Shown: positions 51,431 through 60,118, counted from the first letter of the stretch. The stretch is DNA of 64,000 bases from Paenibacillus sp. CC-CFT747 (GCA_030323305.1 CP106741.1:67001-131000); one strand, 5' to 3'. A program made the numbers and translations. Notes: generated from the sequence alone by a model not told the origin.

Positions 51431-51865
51431 TCATGCGGAATCCCGTCTGCGTCCGGTCCAGTCCCCTTTCCTTCGTATCCGGCTTGCCCGCAGCATTCCC
51501 TGACCCGCCCGGCGCGTTCTTTCTCTTCGCCGGCGGCGAAAGGGAGGCTCCGCCGGTTCCCGGCGAACCGGCGGGGTATTCTTTTTCTCCGGGGCAGGCT
51601 CCAGGGGCCCTACCTTCGGGGAAAAGTTGTTTCCGAGATTAAGGGCGCCGCTCAGCTCCTGGATGTCGAGGCTGTCCAGCTTAAAGGTGAGATTCTCGAG
51701 CACGGGATGATGGACATTGACATTTTCAATCGTTACCCGGTATTCCGCCGTACGCCCGGAAACAGATTCCAGCCCCTTCTCCAGCCTTTCCAGCCGGGCG
51801 GCGATATCCTTCAGGAGCTTATCGGGCGGCGGCTTGTTCCTTCTGAACAGATTGAGCATGCTCAT
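51431..51865 (-). CDS. GerPC-like small coiled-coil protein
   Basis: 144 aa. The N-terminal coiled coil (LLKDIAARLERLEKGLESVS) is followed by a beta segment (LENLTFKLDSLDIQELSGAL, NLGNNFSP) that recalls GerPC, in which a coiled coil precedes a YKFDQLxVExLxGTLNIG motif. The last 50 residues are Arg-rich and may be out of frame. In the operon between the Hsp20-like gene and the GerPA-like gene. Tentative. Confidence 0.55.
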   Translation of the reverse strand: MSMLNLFRRNKPPPDKLLKDIAARLERLEKGLESVSGRTAEYRVTIENVNVHHPVLENLTFKLDSLDIQELSGALNLGNNFSPKVGPLEPAPEKKNTPPVRREPAEPPFRRRRRERTRRAGQGMLRASRIRRKGDWTGRRRDSA

Positions 51866-51877
51866 TACCCCATCGCT

Positions 51878-52321
51878 TTACGGCTGTTGTCCGAAATCGA
51901 CCTCCACCGGCACGTCTCCCGGATCGGGGGCTATGGCAAGCCGGATCACGAGCAGGCCATTCTCGTAACGAGCCTTGATTTCCTGAGGCAGGACGGCAAC
52001 CGGCAGCTTGATTTTACGGCTGAACCGGCCCAGGCTGCGCTCGGCGAGGAGGAGGTCCTCTTCGGGCACCGGGTAAGGATATTCCGTTTCACCGTGCAGA
52101 TGGAGGAAGTTTCCTCCGAGCCCCACCTTCAGATGCTCGGGCGATTTCAGCCCGGCGAGCTCCGCCGCCACCACCAGTTCCCCTTCATGCAGATAAAGAT
52201 CCAGGCGGGGCTCCTTGCGGGGAAGAAGATGGCTTAGGTCCTCCCAGAATTCCTCTCCGAGTATTTGGCCGGCCTGTCCTCTTAATTTTTTCCATAGAGC
52301 GGGAGACAAATAATCCTCCAT
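51878..52321 (-). CDS. Hsp20/alpha-crystallin-like protein
   Basis: 147 aa. The alpha-crystallin domain spans about 55-140: PRLDLYLHEGELVVAAELAG, LKVGLGGNFLHLHGETEYPY, SLGRFSRKIKLPVAVLPQEI and ARYENGLLVIRLAI. Starts 3 bp after the zinc-ribbon gene stop. In spore-formers, Hsp20-like proteins such as CotP/CotM are coat components; the operon context suggests the same. Confidence 0.83.
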   Translation of the reverse strand: MEDYLSPALWKKLRGQAGQILGEEFWEDLSHLLPRKEPRLDLYLHEGELVVAAELAGLKSPEHLKVGLGGNFLHLHGETEYPYPVPEEDLLLAERSLGRFSRKIKLPVAVLPQEIKARYENGLLVIRLAIAPDPGDVPVEVDFGQQP

Positions 52322-52324
52322 CGG

Positions 52325-52575
52325 TCAGGGCCTCCGCGTACTGGTCACTTGAACATTGGAGTAGCCTTGCACAAAGCCTTCCTTATGAAAAACCGTCGGA
52401 GCCCCGCACCCCGAGCAGAAGGCGGCGTCTTCCCGGTTAACCCTCTCGCACTTTTTGGTAAAGATGTCGCCTTTATGCGTGCAGTTGTTGATCAGGGGGC
52501 GGCGCACCGGACGCAGAATTTATCGGTCGGCTCGCCTTGGTGCTTGCACCGGATACAGGTACGGGGATCAGCCAT
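52325..52575 (-). CDS. double zinc-ribbon protein (one frame break)
   Basis: About 83 aa, MADPRTCIRCKHQGEPTDKF, with Cys pairs CIRCKHQ and CVRCAAP forming a first ribbon, then, after adding one C in CCCC near 52500, CTHKGDIFTKKC and CSGCGAP. The start at ATG 52575 follows GAAGGAG. It overlaps the upstream gene's stop region by 8 bp. Such paired ribbons are found in small regulators and adaptor proteins. Role in the locus unknown. Confidence 0.72.
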
Positions 52576-52780
52576 CCTTCTTCTCCTTCCCGGACGCCGG
52601 CGAAGGCTTCACCGTATGAAGGCCTCCGGCCGTTTCATTATGGTTCCCGGTCACGGCGCCAAAGCCCTCGGTTGAAGAAGAGGAGCTTTTTCTCCCAAGA
52701 ATAAGATTGGTCCCGGCATGAAGACCGGACGAGCCCGACAGCTTCTCCACGGACCAATCGTTCAGTTGAATGCGTACCAT
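52568..52780 (-). CDS. small hypothetical spore-locus protein (70 aa)
   Basis: MVRIQLNDWSVEKLSGSSGL at ATG 52780, then HAGTNLILGRKSSSSSTEGF, GAVTGNHNETAG. The order short beta start, SGL(H)AGxN, then a Gly/Asn-rich GxGxxxGxxN stretch resembles a shortened version of the two neighbouring upstream proteins. No known family recognised. Confidence 0.55.
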   Translation of the reverse strand: MVRIQLNDWSVEKLSGSSGLHAGTNLILGRKSSSSSTEGFGAVTGNHNETAGGLHTVKPSPASGKEKKDG

Positions 52781-52853
52781 AAGGATCACCTGCCGTTTCC
52801 CGTTTCTAATGTATATGAAGGGATTGCTTCAATATGCCAAGCCGCCAGCAGGC

Positions 52854-53102
52854 TCAGACCTGCTGGTTGGTAAACCCGAACTTGATGTCCTGGTCGTTAA
52901 TAGGCGTATCGATCACGACATTGTTGTTCAGAATGACCAGATTGCTCGGCAGCACGTTGTATTGGCCGAATATCGAAACATTGCCGACCAGCCTTTTGTT
53001 ATGGCTGTCCCAGCCGAACTGCGTGTTCTCCCCGATGAATACTCCCGAATCGGTCTGCATGGCATTGACGACCACACTATTGAGATTAACGGTTACCGCC
53101 AT
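52854..53102 (-). CDS. small spore-locus protein, GIF-GxN-Q-GW family, copy 2
   Basis: 82 aa: MAVTVNLNSVVVNAMQTDSG, VFIGENTQFGWDSHNKRLVG, NVSIFGQYNVLPSNLVILNN, VVIDTPINDQDIKFGFTNQQ. It aligns end to end with the gene at 53179: (S)G(I/V)FIGxNTQxGWxxHxK, GxxNxxxxNL, (D/N)xxIDTPIxDxDI. The family resembles GerPA/PF-like spore proteins but its own role is unknown. AGGTGAAGG precedes the ATG. Confidence 0.65.
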   Translation of the reverse strand: MAVTVNLNSVVVNAMQTDSGVFIGENTQFGWDSHNKRLVGNVSIFGQYNVLPSNLVILNNNVVIDTPINDQDIKFGFTNQQV

Positions 53103-53178
53103 CGTCCTTCACCTCCAGAGGCCCGCCTCCGTTTCCGGCTGCCGCCTTCTCCTGTGCTTCAGCCTATTCCCCATTGGC

Positions 53179-53457
53179 TCAGGAGGTGATTTCCACCCCT
53201 TCGCTTCTTATCACCCGGCTGATCATAATATCCCGGTCGTCAATCGGCGTATCGATAAGGTCGTTGTCGTAGACCACGTTAAGGTTGTGGGAGCAGCGGT
53301 TGAACATTCCGTTAATCGTTCCGAAGCCGGCTAGGCTTTTGGAATGGGCGCTCCATCCCCATTGGGTGTTAGGGCCGATGAAGATCCCGGAGGAGCGGTC
53401 GATCGAATTGACATTGATGTTGTTGAGGTCAATATGCACGCCCAGGTGGCGCAGCAT
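53179..53457 (-). CDS. small spore-locus protein, GIF-GxN-Q-GW family, copy 1
   Basis: 92 aa: MLRHLGVHIDLNNINVNSID, RSSGIFIGPNTQWGWSAHSK, SLAGFGTINGMFNRCSHNLN, VVYDNDLIDTPIDDRDIMIS. Paralogous to the next gene (82 aa). First gene of the small-protein operon. CATACTATA (minus strand of 53498-53506) upstream matches the sigma-E/K -10 consensus, supporting expression in sporulation. Confidence 0.65.
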   Translation of the reverse strand: MLRHLGVHIDLNNINVNSIDRSSGIFIGPNTQWGWSAHSKSLAGFGTINGMFNRCSHNLNVVYDNDLIDTPIDDRDIMISRVIRSEGVEITS

Positions 53458-53497
53458 GATTCATCCCCCGTTTCTAAATGCGCCTGCTTATAAATAG

Positions 53498-53506
53498 TAT
53501 AGTATG
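53498..53506 (-). promoter_or_regulatory. sigma-E/sigma-K type -10 of small-protein operon
   Basis: CATACTATA on the minus strand, 41 bp before the first gene of the operon. It matches CATAnnnTA; an ATA 16 bp further upstream could be a -35 element. Confidence 0.45.
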
Positions 53507-53643
53507 AGAGCGTAGTCGGGGTTATGCCATAGGGGAGCAGCCGGGCACGCCGGGGCAGACGCCCGCATAAGCTTTTAACAGGAACGAACCCGGCGCCGGA
53601 GCCGGTTCACCCTGTTTTACGTAAGAAAGGGGAGGCTTCTATC

Positions 53644-54252
53644 ATGAGCAGCAGCGGAGGAAACGAGCCTTGGAAAACACTTCACAATCTGTTCGGGGTT
53701 AAGCTGCCTTTTGCCGATGGAAAAGGTCCTTTCGGGGATACGACCCATTGGGTGGAGCCGCTGATCCAGGATATCCTGTCGCGTACGATTCCAAAGCCGG
53801 GAGCGGATGGCAAAACAACCAGCCTTCACGGGCATGCTTCCCCGGGCGGGATGGATTTCTCCTGGCTCGAAGGGGTGATCCGCGATGCCTTCAAGCAGGC
53901 CATGCCCGGGCAGCAGACCGAGACGGCCCAACCGAAAGAGGAACGAACCTACCGTACCTCATCGGCCCGGTCCGTAAGACCGGTCTCTCCTTATATCCGC
54001 GAAACCGACAAATTCGTCACAGCCCGTTTCCGGATTTCGGAGAAGACCGTGACGGACAGCTTGCGGATCTTCGTCGGAACGCACGAGCTCCGGCTGGAAG
54101 GGCTCCCGGGAGGCAAGCAAAAGACCGTCTCCTTGCCCGCACCGGTTAAAATCATGGGCAGCCAGGCCCGCTACGGCAACGGGGTGCTGGAGGTCAAGAT
54201 GCCGAAGAGACCGGATGGCCGCGAGCAGGAAATTTTTGTCCGCTACCGGTAA
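53644..54252 (+). CDS. Hsp20/alpha-crystallin-like protein, CotP-type
   Basis: 202 aa. An N-terminal variable region of about 115 residues contains KTLHNLFGVKLPF and WVEPLIQDILSRTI; the C-terminal crystallin domain (about 116-200) reads VTARFRISEKTVTDSLRIFV, GTHELRLEGLPGGKQKTVSL, NGVLEVKMPKR. AGAAAGGGGAGG precedes the ATG. It is the second Hsp20-like gene in the locus, transcribed opposite to the small-protein operon. Confidence 0.82.
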   Translation: MSSSGGNEPWKTLHNLFGVKLPFADGKGPFGDTTHWVEPLIQDILSRTIPKPGADGKTTSLHGHASPGGMDFSWLEGVIRDAFKQAMPGQQTETAQPKEERTYRTSSARSVRPVSPYIRETDKFVTARFRISEKTVTDSLRIFVGTHELRLEGLPGGKQKTVSLPAPVKIMGSQARYGNGVLEVKMPKRPDGREQEIFVRYR

Positions 54253-54363
54253 CCGCCGCCATCCGGGGCCAGCCGACTGAGCGCATGAGCTCGGTTGGTT
54301 CTTGTTCCTCGGGACAAGCCTCCTTCAGCCGCCGCCCGGCATGCTTTACGTTCTCTCCCCAAA

Positions 54364-54391
54364 GAAAAAACGGCAGGCGCCCTGCCGTTTT
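54364..54391. terminator. bidirectional intrinsic terminator
   Basis: AAAACGGCAGG CG CCCTGCCGTTTT between convergent genes. Confidence 0.8.
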
Positions 54392-54392
54392 C

Positions 54393-54671
54393 CTACTTGC
54401 GGAACGGCAGGAGCCTGCCGTCTCCTCTAAGCCTCTTCTCCAGCTGCAGCCTCTTCATACGTCGGATTCGGTTCAGCTCCTCCGCCGTTTCCTCATCCAC
54501 CCCCAGAATCGCATGCAGGTGGGCCGCCGCCATGAGCAGCGCCATGGAAAGCCAGACGACCCCAAAGATGGTGGGAAGGGTCCAGCCCTGCCCGATTTCA
54601 AGCTGCGGCACCGCGTAAATGATCATGCCGAGCGTCAGGCTCAGCAGCCCAATCGATTGAAACGCCTTCAT
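54393..54671 (-). CDS. small two-helix membrane protein, unknown
   Basis: 92 aa starting MKAFQSIGLLSLTLGMIIYA at ATG 54671 after GGAGGAG. Two helices (4-24 and 38-60) precede a charged tail (EETAEELNRIRRMKRLQLEK) that may form a helix. Unrelated to named families as far as I can see. Located between the Hsp20-like and YlbF-like genes. Confidence 0.65.
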   Translation of the reverse strand: MKAFQSIGLLSLTLGMIIYAVPQLEIGQGWTLPTIFGVVWLSMALLMAAAHLHAILGVDEETAEELNRIRRMKRLQLEKRLRGDGRLLPFRK

Positions 54672-54731
54672 CTTGCTCCTCCTCCCAAAGCTTGTACCGT
54701 TCATTGTATGCTCCGGAAGAAGCGAGTATGC

Positions 54732-55067
54732 TTAGCGGAAAACCGCCTCGAAAGGCTCCGTAATAATCTTCTGGACATCCTCCATCACAACGGACAGACG
54801 CCGTTCGGCTTCAAACAGCCTTCCAATCGAAGGATTCAGGTTCAAGACCTGGAAGAGCTTCTCCATTCTTTCCATGTCTTCCTGACCCGGCATGTCGCCG
54901 GCCATCATCCTTTGCTGCAGCTCCATGTTCTTCTCCCGGAACTCGGAGAGCATCCGTTTCGCTTCCGGTTCGGCATCGATTTCCGAGCGGAGACTCAGCA
55001 TGTCCTTGTATTCGGGGCTTTCCTTAACCGCCCTGGCGAGCTCATGCGCCTTGTCGTGAATGTTCAT
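54732..55067 (-). CDS. YlbF/YmcA family regulator
   Basis: 111 aa, wholly helical. NIHDKAHELARAVKESPEYK, FREKNMELQQRMMAGDMPGQ, MEKLFQVLNLNPSIGRLFEA, ERRLSVVMEDVQKIITEPFE follow the YlbF/YmcA pattern. In Bacillus subtilis YlbF, YmcA and YaaT assist Spo0A phosphorylation and RNA processing, relevant to sporulation and biofilm. AGGAGAGGG precedes the ATG. Confidence 0.85.
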   Translation of the reverse strand: MNIHDKAHELARAVKESPEYKDMLSLRSEIDAEPEAKRMLSEFREKNMELQQRMMAGDMPGQEDMERMEKLFQVLNLNPSIGRLFEAERRLSVVMEDVQKIITEPFEAVFR

Positions 55068-55353
55068 GTTACCCTCTCCTTTGGGCCCTCTACCGGGCCA
55101 TCGATTTGGTCATTCGGTCCGTGTTCCGGCAGCCCTTCCCACCCCCGGAAATGGGCGCTTCCCAATCACCAAGGGAAATATGTCCTCATATGATGAAGCA
55201 GTTGGTTAAAGCGGGCGGGCGTTCGCCGGGGAAAGAACCTTCCAGGAGGAACAGACCCAGCGTACACCATTCCCCCATAGAAGTAAATTCCCCTCCCTGT
55301 CCTATTTTCATTTCCAAGTACCGCCCCTAAAGGCGAAGTCATGAAGGTGCGCC

Positions 55354-56493
55354 ATGGCCAAACAACCAAATGCAGGCGGGCTCGGGATTCTGGCCTGCCG
55401 TACAGCAGGAGATCCGCCGTTCGGCGAACGGGAAACCTACCGCCGCATGTCCAAGGCCGGAGCCCGTCTCGGGATGGCGGTTACGGTTTTCTCTCCGGAA
55501 GGAATCGACGCGGACACCGGCCGGGTTCACGGCTACCGTTACAACCCGGACTCCGCCGGATGGGAATCGGGGAGCTATCCCTTTCCGTGCGTGCTTTACG
55601 ACCGGATGTTCTACTCCGATCCCGGTCTCTACCGGGCAAGCCGCGAGCAGCTCAAAAGGCTGATCCGGGAAAACGGGGTCCGTCTTCTCGGCCGCCGCCT
55701 CGAAGGCAAATGGAGCCTTTACCGTTTGCTGCGGGAGGACCCTTCCCTTGCTCCTCACCTCCCCCGTACGGAGAGATATCAGGGAGCTACCCGTCTCATG
55801 CGTGTGCTTACCTCCTGGGGCAGGGTCATTCTCAAACCGGATGGAGGCACCCAGGGTAAGGGAATTCTCCTTATCGCCAAAAGCCCCGAAGGAGGCTTCC
55901 GGGTTTCCGGCCGCGATGCGGCGAACCATCCGGTCGACCGGACCTTCTCCCGTTCTTCCGGGCTCTTCGACTGGATCGAAGAAATGATCGGAGAACGCCG
56001 CTATTTGCTTCAGGAATACTTGACTCTTCGTACCCGTGGCGGTCTGGCGTACGATATCCGCTCCTTGATGCAGAAGAACGGCAAGGGAGAGTGGAGCTTG
56101 ACGGGGATGGCAGCGAGGCATGGGCAGGCAGGCAGCCTCACGGCCAATCTGCATGGAGGAGGCTCCGCCTCCGAAGCGCTCCCCTTTCTTAAAGCGCAGT
56201 TCGGAATGGATGCGGCCCGTGCCCTTCTCTCCGTGCTGCACCGCCTCTCCGGGAGCATTCCGCCTGTGCTTGAAGATCATTACGGTCCATTAGCCGAGCT
56301 CGGCCTCGACTTCGGAATCGACACCAGCGGTAAGGTTTGGATTCTGGAAGCCAATTCCAAGCCGGGACGCGCCGTGTTCCATAGGACCGGCGACCGCAGG
56401 GCCCGGCTCGGTTCTATTCATAATCCCGTCGCCTACGCGCGGTTTCTTCTCGACCGGCAGAAGCTCTGCCTGAAGCAGCCGCAATACGTTTAG
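55354..56493 (+). CDS. YheC-type spore-coat ATP-grasp protein D
   Basis: An intact 379-aa member. The N-terminal domain (1-120) has GILACRTAGDPPFGERETYR and FPCVLYDRMF. The ATP-grasp core has VILKPDGGTQGKGILLI (nucleotide loop, Lys 161), YLLQEYLTLRTRGGLAYDIR, MQKNGKGEWSLTGMAARHGQ, ANLHGGGSA and GLDFGIDTSGKVWILEANSK (Glu 333, Asn 335 for metal). Start ATG 55354. First gene of the plus arm D-E-F-G; E follows by 12 bp. Family role: endospore coat; substrate unknown. Confidence 0.92.
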   Translation: MAKQPNAGGLGILACRTAGDPPFGERETYRRMSKAGARLGMAVTVFSPEGIDADTGRVHGYRYNPDSAGWESGSYPFPCVLYDRMFYSDPGLYRASREQLKRLIRENGVRLLGRRLEGKWSLYRLLREDPSLAPHLPRTERYQGATRLMRVLTSWGRVILKPDGGTQGKGILLIAKSPEGGFRVSGRDAANHPVDRTFSRSSGLFDWIEEMIGERRYLLQEYLTLRTRGGLAYDIRSLMQKNGKGEWSLTGMAARHGQAGSLTANLHGGGSASEALPFLKAQFGMDAARALLSVLHRLSGSIPPVLEDHYGPLAELGLDFGIDTSGKVWILEANSKPGRAVFHRTGDRRARLGSIHNPVAYARFLLDRQKLCLKQPQYV

Positions 56494-56505
56494 GAGGATA
56501 TTTTG

Positions 56506-57876
56506 ATGAGTTTAGCATCGTGCACTATCCTTATCACCCAACAGACCGACAGGTCGATTGCTTTGACCCGGTCTTTAAGCAAAGCGTTGCAGCTCGGCAC
56601 GGCCAAAACCGTCAACCTGAGGCTCGGCTCGAAGAATGTCACGGTAGCGCTGAAGCCGTTAAACCGCAAAGGGAATCTGTTGGTCATCCCCGCTTCCGTT
56701 GCGACCTCCATTCGTCTCCCCAGCCCCGGCAAGTGCCAGGTGAAGGCAACCGGAAACCGCGAGCTGCAGATCGGCCCCCTGATCGGCTTCCTTACCGGAA
56801 TCAACATTCCGGACGGCAAGCCGGGCCAGCAGAAGCAGTTCATCCGTGAATTTCTGGAAGCGGGACATGATCGTTCGTATACGTTTGCCTTCTCCCCGTC
56901 AGGAGTGAACTGGAGGGACGAGGTCGTGACGGGGTATTTCCCACTGCCCGGCGGCAAGTGGGTCCGCCGGACCGTGCCCCTCCCCGATGTCGTGTATAAC
57001 CGGCTGGGCCACCGGGGAGCGGAGAAAACGATGTCGATCCGGGAGTTCAAGGAAAGGTTCGTCAGCCGGCGGATTCCGATCTTCAACTGGAGCTTCTTTG
57101 ACAAGATGGACGTTTACCGCCTGCTGGAGGACGATCTTCAGGCGTTCTCCCACGTTCCGGAATCGAGCAGCGGACCCTCTCCGGAAGAAATCCGCCGCAT
57201 GATGGAGAAGCATCGATTCGTTTACCTGAAACCGACGGCGGGCAGTCTCGGCTTCGGCATTTACCGGCTTACCTACAATCCGGAGAAAGGGTACTTTGCC
57301 CGGTACCGGAAGGACGGCAGCAACGTGCTTATCCGGTTCCCCCGCTTCGAAGGGCTGATGAACATGCTGAGGCGGCAGAACATCCGGCTTCCGAATTACG
57401 TCGTTCAGCAAGGAATCCGGCTGATTGAGCTGGATAACTGCCCGATCGACTTCCGCTTCCATATGACGAAGAACGGGGAAGACGAGTGGGTGGTGGCCGC
57501 CGTTGGGGCCAAAAAGGCGGGCCGGGGAAGCGTGACGACCCATGTGCGGACCGGCGGCATGCTGATGACGCCGGAGCAGGTGCTCTCCGCGGTGTATGGA
57601 AGCCGGGGAGCGGATATTCTCGTCAAGGCGAAGGAGGTTGCCGTCAAGCTGGCGGAGGCGATTGAACGAAATTATCCCCATCGGCTCGGGGAGCTGGGCT
57701 TCGATCTAGGCATAGACCAGGACGAAACGATCTGGATGTTCGAGGCCAACGCCAAGCCCGGCCGTTCGATATTTAAGCACCCGGCCCTGAAGGTCCAAGG
57801 AAAGGAATCGCTTAACAACCTGGTGGAGCACTGCCTGTTTTTGAGCCGGTTCCGGGCGAGGAGGAGTCCTGATTGA
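56506..57876 (+). CDS. YheD-type spore-coat ATP-grasp protein E
   Basis: 456 aa, intact. The N-terminal domain of about 200 residues includes LQIGPLIGFLTGINIPDGKP, TFAFSPSGVNW and RRTVPLPDVVYNRLGHRGAE, matching protein A. The ATP-grasp core: FVYLKPTAGSLGFGIYRL, YVVQQGIRLIELDNCPIDFR, MTKNGEDEWVVAAVGAKKAG and FDLGIDQDETIWMFEANAKP. The start at ATG 56506 is 8 bp after AGGAGG (56492-56497). E overlaps F by 4 bp (TTGA). Confidence 0.92.
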   Translation: MSLASCTILITQQTDRSIALTRSLSKALQLGTAKTVNLRLGSKNVTVALKPLNRKGNLLVIPASVATSIRLPSPGKCQVKATGNRELQIGPLIGFLTGINIPDGKPGQQKQFIREFLEAGHDRSYTFAFSPSGVNWRDEVVTGYFPLPGGKWVRRTVPLPDVVYNRLGHRGAEKTMSIREFKERFVSRRIPIFNWSFFDKMDVYRLLEDDLQAFSHVPESSSGPSPEEIRRMMEKHRFVYLKPTAGSLGFGIYRLTYNPEKGYFARYRKDGSNVLIRFPRFEGLMNMLRRQNIRLPNYVVQQGIRLIELDNCPIDFRFHMTKNGEDEWVVAAVGAKKAGRGSVTTHVRTGGMLMTPEQVLSAVYGSRGADILVKAKEVAVKLAEAIERNYPHRLGELGFDLGIDQDETIWMFEANAKPGRSIFKHPALKVQGKESLNNLVEHCLFLSRFRARRSPD

Positions 57877-59025
57877 GTGCCTTCGTTCTCGAAACCATGC
57901 CGAAAGCGTCCATGGCCATTCTCACCATGCCGGACTCGGTCCGGCCGTTTCGCGGCAATCACATCAACTTCATCGATCTGATCCGCAAGGGCAGGGAGCT
58001 TGGGGCGTTCGTCTTTGTGGTGACTCCCCGCGACTTGAAGCTCGGGCAAAAAGGGTCCACGGCTATGTCTACAACATCGAGCAGAAAACGTGGACCCGCC
58101 AGCTGCTTCCCCTTCCCCAGGTCATCTATAACCGGATCCCGACACGCAAGGATGAACAGCAGCCGGAGGTTCAGCAGACGATCAAGGCTTGCTTGAAGAA
58201 CCCCTCGATCTCCTTGTTCAATCCTTTCTTCTTCAACAAATGGTCTCTATTCGAATGGCTCCATAAATCCAAGGCCACCCGCCGGTACATTCCGGCCACC
58301 AAAAAGCTGGCCAGCCTGGAGGAACTGGAAGACTTTCTGCAGAAACACAACTCCGCTTATCTGAAGCCGGTGAGAGGGAAAGCCGGAAAGGGGATCATGA
58401 AGGTGCAGCTCGGGACCCCGCGCGACAAGTACTGGTGCCGGCTCACGATCCAGGATCATAAGAACAGCCAGGTTTCGACCTACGACAGCCCTTCGAAGCT
58501 GTGGGCCGCCCTCAAGCAGGGAATAGGCAGCGAGGAGTATATCATCCAGCAGGGCATCAAGCTCGCCCGTGCCGGCAAAAGGCCCTTTGACTTGAGGGTG
58601 CTCGTGCAGAAAAACCATAACGGCGACTGGAGCTTCTCCGGAGTCGGAGCCCGGGTAGCGGGTAAACAGAGCATCACCACTCACGTGCCCCGGGGAGGAC
58701 GCATCGATACTCCGGAGAAGGTGCTCACGTCCGCATTCGGGGGGATCGCAGTATGGATCTTCTCAACAAGGTGAAGGAAACGGCCCTGCTGCTCGCCTCC
58801 CGGATTGAGAAGGCGTCGGGAGAGAAGCTGGGCGAGATGTCCATGGATCTTGGGATCGACACCGATGGCCGCCTGTGGTTCTTCGAAGCGAATTCCCGCC
58901 CCATGAAGTTCGATGAGCCGGATATCCGCCGGCGGTCGCTCGAAAGGATTATCCAGTACAGCCTTCACTTATCCAACGGGCGGGTGACGTCCACGGCCAC
59001 GATATCGGGAAGAAAGAGGAGGTGA
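57873..59025 (+). CDS. YheC-type spore-coat ATP-grasp protein F (two frame breaks)
   Basis: About 384 aa. Starts with TTG 57873, coupled to the E stop, GGAGG 8 bp upstream. N-terminal part: MAILTMPDSVRPFRGNHINF, IDLIRKGRELGAFVFVVTPR. After adding one base near 58050 it continues VHGYVYNIEQKTWTRQLLPL, PQVIYNR. Core: AYLKPVRGKAGKGIMKV, YIIQQGIKLARAGKRPFDLR, VQKNHNGDWSFSGVGARVAG. After a second break near 58740: MSMDLGIDTDGRLWFFEANS. Length modulo 3 agrees with two missing bases. Confidence 0.87.
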
Positions 59026-59029
59026 GCCC

Positions 59030-60118
59030 ATGACGACCGCCCTTGGGATCATGGCGCTCTACGTCCGGGACCGAGCCTACTCCCGGGAAGAGCTCCCTTA
59101 TTTCCGCAAGCTGATTACGGAGGGAAGACGGCTCGGTCTGGATGTGTTCCTTTTTACCCCGGAGGATGTCCGGCATGAAGAGCGCCGTATCCATGCCTCC
59201 CGTCTCGACCCGGCCGGGGAATGGTACCGGGAATGGGTGCCTATGCCCCGTCTTGTCTTCGACCGCTGCCGCTACCAGAGCCATCCCCGCTTCCGGCTGA
59301 TGAGGCAGTTTCGGGCCCGGTATCCCGAGATCCTTTACCTTAACCGGCCGCTTGCGCACAAGTGGGGCAATCACGTCCGGCTATCCAAGGATCCCCACGT
59401 CCGCCGCCATCTGCCGGAGACGCGCCATTATCAAAGCAGGGCGGATCTGGATTATTTCCTGAAGAAATACCCGGTCGTCTATCTCAAGCCGAGAGACGGA
59501 ACGGGAGGCCGGGGAATCGCCAGCATCCGCAGGAGAGGAAACGGCCTCTATCTTCTCCAAGGCCGGGACCCCCGGCTGAAAATCCTTAGGCCGGCCGTGC
59601 TAAGAGCCTCCTCGATCCCCGGCCGGCTCAAGGACTGGGGGCTTCAGAAGAAATACCTCGTTCAGCAGGGAATCGACCTGGAGCTGGAGGACGGAAGGGT
59701 TCACGATTACCGGCTTCTTATCCAGAAGAACGGGAACGGGGAATGGGAAGTAACCGGTGGAGCGGGCCGCATTGGGGCGAAGAGAAGCGTGACCTCCAAC
59801 ATTCACGGCGGGGGCCGGGCGGTTCCCTGCGACCAATTGCTGCGCTCGCGGTTCTCGGCCGAGAAAGCGGCTTCCATCCGGGCCTCCATGGACCGGCTGT
59901 GCCACTCGACGGTCAGGCAGCTTGAGAAGCATTTCGGCTCCATGTGCGAAATGGCGCTCGACATTGCGGTCGATCCCGAAGGAAAGACCTGGCTTCTCGA
60001 GGTCAACCCCAAGCCGGCCCGGGAAGTATTCCGTCTGATCGGGGAGGAGGAAACGTACCGGCGGTCGATCACCCGCCCGCTGGAGTACGCCCTCTGGCTT
60101 TCCCGGAACCGGGCTTAG
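59030..60118 (+). CDS. YheC-type spore-coat ATP-grasp protein G
   Basis: 362 aa, intact. GIMALYVRDRAYSREELPYF opens the N-terminal domain, ending MPRLVFDRCRY; then LYLNRPLAHKWGNHVRLSKD. ATP-grasp core: VYLKPRDGTGGRGIASI, YLVQQGIDLELEDGRVHDYR, IQKNGNGEWEVTGGAGRIGA, NIHGGGRAVP and ALDIAVDPEGKTWLLEVNPK. Four bp after F with GGAGGTGAG at its start. Last gene of the plus arm; a strong terminator follows. Substrate unknown. Confidence 0.92.
   Translation: MTTALGIMALYVRDRAYSREELPYFRKLITEGRRLGLDVFLFTPEDVRHEERRIHASRLDPAGEWYREWVPMPRLVFDRCRYQSHPRFRLMRQFRARYPEILYLNRPLAHKWGNHVRLSKDPHVRRHLPETRHYQSRADLDYFLKKYPVVYLKPRDGTGGRGIASIRRRGNGLYLLQGRDPRLKILRPAVLRASSIPGRLKDWGLQKKYLVQQGIDLELEDGRVHDYRLLIQKNGNGEWEVTGGAGRIGAKRSVTSNIHGGGRAVPCDQLLRSRFSAEKAASIRASMDRLCHSTVRQLEKHFGSMCEMALDIAVDPEGKTWLLEVNPKPAREVFRLIGEEETYRRSITRPLEYALWLSRNRA

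Noticed and set aside
55068-55353. Possible gene between ylbF-like gene and ATP-grasp D
   Set aside because: The only open frame (minus, 67 codons) has no RBS or recognisable features. CATAGAAGTA near 55281 is one base off the sigma-K spacing, so I did not call a promoter. I see nothing firm here.
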